From positions 10,316-17,317 of the forward strand of contig DOWN01000066.1 in the NCBI GenBank assembly GCA_003519545.1: a stretch of DNA of 7,002 nt, in the 5' to 3' direction. This document shows positions 5,576 through 7,002 of this stretch, one piece after another. How positions within the stretch are numbered: position 1 is the stretch's first letter; each line of letters starts with the position of its first letter. This DNA comes from Bacteroidota bacterium (GTDB lineage Bacteria > Bacteroidota > Ignavibacteria > Tepidaquicellales > Tepidaquicellaceae). The notes under the pieces were generated by a model that saw only the letters and a program-made list of their open reading frames with translations, was not told the DNA's origin and did not search any database. The translations under genes and the position numbers were made by a program.

Positions 5576-7002
5576 ATGAAAGATTATAAAAAATATAATC
5601 ATTTATTTTTGAGAGCAGGTTTTGGTATTCCGGTTGATAAATCAATTCAATTGGAAAACATTCCTTTGAATAATATTGTTGATAATATTTTTAAAGATTC
5701 TGAATCTATAAATCCAATAATTTTAGAAACGGATGTAGATGAATATTCAGAAAGAAAATACAGAGACTTATCAAGGAAAGAGAGGCAGGAAAGAAGAAGA
5801 AAAAACAGACAGAATATTCAGAAGATTAATACCACTTGGTTATTCAAAATGACTAAAGATAAAGAATCTCTTAGAGAAAAAATGACATTCTTCTGGCATG
5901 GTCATTTTGCCTGTAAAAACAATCTCTCCAAACTAAATGAAATTCAGAATAATACTTTAAGAAATAATGCACTCGGAAATTTTAGAGTTTTGTTAACTGA
6001 AATATCTAAAGATCCTGCAATGTTACAGTTTTTAAACAATCAACAAAACAGGAAAAAAAGCCCCAATGAAAATTTTGCAAGGGAATTATTAGAACTGTTC
6101 ACACTCGGTAGAGGACATTACACTGAAGACGATATTAAGAATGCGGCTAAAGCCTTTACGGGATGGGGTTTCAATGATAAAGGTGAATTTATAATCAGAG
6201 AAAACCAGCATGATACTTCAGAAAAAACTTTTATGGGACAAACCGGGAATTTTGATGGTGATGATATTATAAATATAATTTTAGAGAATAAAAGAACTGC
6301 CGAATTTATTTCGGAAAAAATTTATAAATTTTTTGTGAATGAAACACCAGACAAAAAAATTATAAATAATATGTCCGATATTTTTTATAAATCAGGATAT
6401 GATATTAAAAAATTACTTGAATATGTTTTTAAATCAGATTGGTTTTATGATGAGAAAAATATCGGATCAAAAGTTAAGTCACCCGTTGAATATTTAGCAG
6501 GGATTTCAAAAATTTATAATATAAATTTTGTAAATGAAAATGTTCTCTTTGGAATGCAAAAGGCTCTTGGTCAGATACTTTTAAACCCTCCAAATGTTGG
6601 TGGATGGGCAGGAGGTAAAAACTGGATTGATACTTCATCTTTAATGTTCAGATTAAAACTTCCGGAAGCAATTTTTAATTCATCAGATCTCGAATTTGAA
6701 TATAAAAAAACTTCAGATGATGATATGAATATAATGCCTGATGAAGAGAAAGAAAAAAAATCCGGGAAAAATAAAATAAGAGTTTTAAGAAATTTGAAAA
6801 CTGAAATTAATTTAACCGGATATTTAAATTATTTAAAAAATAAAAACGAGAATGATACGATTGATGAACTTTCTGATTTTATGTTGCAGATCAAATTAAA
6901 TCCGGATACTAAAAATTTAATTTATAAATATTCCGATAAATCATCAAAAGAAAATTTTATCGAAAGCACAATTGTAAGAATAATGTCCCTTCCTGAATAT
7001 CA
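5576..7002 (+). CDS. DUF1800 family protein, 3' end beyond window
   Basis: The frame is open from ATG 5576 to the window edge, giving 475 residues plus two bases. It is recognisably DUF1800: HLFLRAGFG near the N-terminus (9-17), a charged Arg/Lys-rich helix around 60-85, FWHGHF (106-111), the hallmark NENFARELLELFTLG then GHYTEDDI (164-187), AFTGWGF, the HDTSEKTFMGQTGNF segment starting at H212, and NPPNVGGW (337-344) with GGKNWIDTSSL after it. An acidic-then-basic low-complexity insert lies at about 380-402. The visible end, MSLPEYQ, resembles the usual end of the family, so only a few codons should be missing. No signal peptide or membrane segment is visible. The biochemical function of the family is not established; its genes are very often followed by a DUF1501 gene, which would lie just past this window. 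No Shine-Dalgarno precedes the ATG. Confidence 0.92.
   Translation, partial: MKDYKKYNHLFLRAGFGIPVDKSIQLENIPLNNIVDNIFKDSESINPIILETDVDEYSERKYRDLSRKERQERRRKNRQNIQKINTTWLFKMTKDKESLREKMTFFWHGHFACKNNLSKLNEIQNNTLRNNALGNFRVLLTEISKDPAMLQFLNNQQNRKKSPNENFARELLELFTLGRGHYTEDDIKNAAKAFTGWGFNDKGEFIIRENQHDTSEKTFMGQTGNFDGDDIINIILENKRTAEFISEKIYKFFVNETPDKKIINNMSDIFYKSGYDIKKLLEYVFKSDWFYDEKNIGSKVKSPVEYLAGISKIYNINFVNENVLFGMQKALGQILLNPPNVGGWAGGKNWIDTSSLMFRLKLPEAIFNSSDLEFEYKKTSDDDMNIMPDEEKEKKSGKNKIRVLRNLKTEINLTGYLNYLKNKNENDTIDELSDFMLQIKLNPDTKNLIYKYSDKSSKENFIESTIVRIMSLPEY

Noticed and set aside
1..7002. Mobile element, CRISPR array, tRNA or rRNA
   Set aside because: No transposase, terminal inverted repeats, spaced direct-repeat array or RNA-gene signature was found on either strand, and coding genes fill nearly all of the window.

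Overview
The window is strongly AT-rich and comes from a Gram-negative bacterium: it carries a Kdo-8-phosphate phosphatase gene, which belongs to LPS synthesis. The most likely source is the Bacteroidota/Ignavibacteriota/Chlorobiota side of the tree. That placement is inference. It rests on A/T-rich start regions with no Shine-Dalgarno motif before any gene, a DUF1800 protein of the type common there, an Asp-box secreted-type protein, and a promoter-like match to the Bacteroidota pattern upstream of ada.

Layout: (1) 1-239 is the 3' end of an Asp-box (BNR/sialidase-like) gene. (2) 240-336 is an AT-only spacer with a weak inverted repeat. (3) 337-3639 is a compact four-gene plus-strand run: dnaX (short, gamma-like clamp-loader subunit), a speB-type ureohydrolase, nth (endonuclease III) and kdsC. 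Gaps are 3, 0 and 0 bases, and all four genes lie in the same reading frame, separated only by stop codons. dnaX and nth start with TTG. (4) 3631-5513 is minus strand: a PhzF-family gene followed by a complete three-domain ada. The ada 3' end overlaps the kdsC 3' end by 9 bases. (5) 5514-5575 is a divergent promoter region. (6) 5576-7002 is a DUF1800 gene on the plus strand, open at the window edge and almost complete.

The four-gene run mixes replication, polyamine or guanidino-compound hydrolysis, base-excision repair and LPS synthesis, so it looks like a housekeeping cluster rather than one pathway. Two DNA-repair genes for different lesions, nth (oxidised pyrimidines) and ada (alkylation), lie close together but face each other on opposite strands.

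I see no mobile element, CRISPR array, RNA gene or obvious defence system. The points most worth checking are the missing tau region of DnaX combined with a ten-A tract near its 3' end; a tandem 14-base repeat plus a candidate leaderless promoter directly upstream of ada; the stop-to-start, single-frame packing of the operon; and the DUF1800 gene, whose family has no established function.
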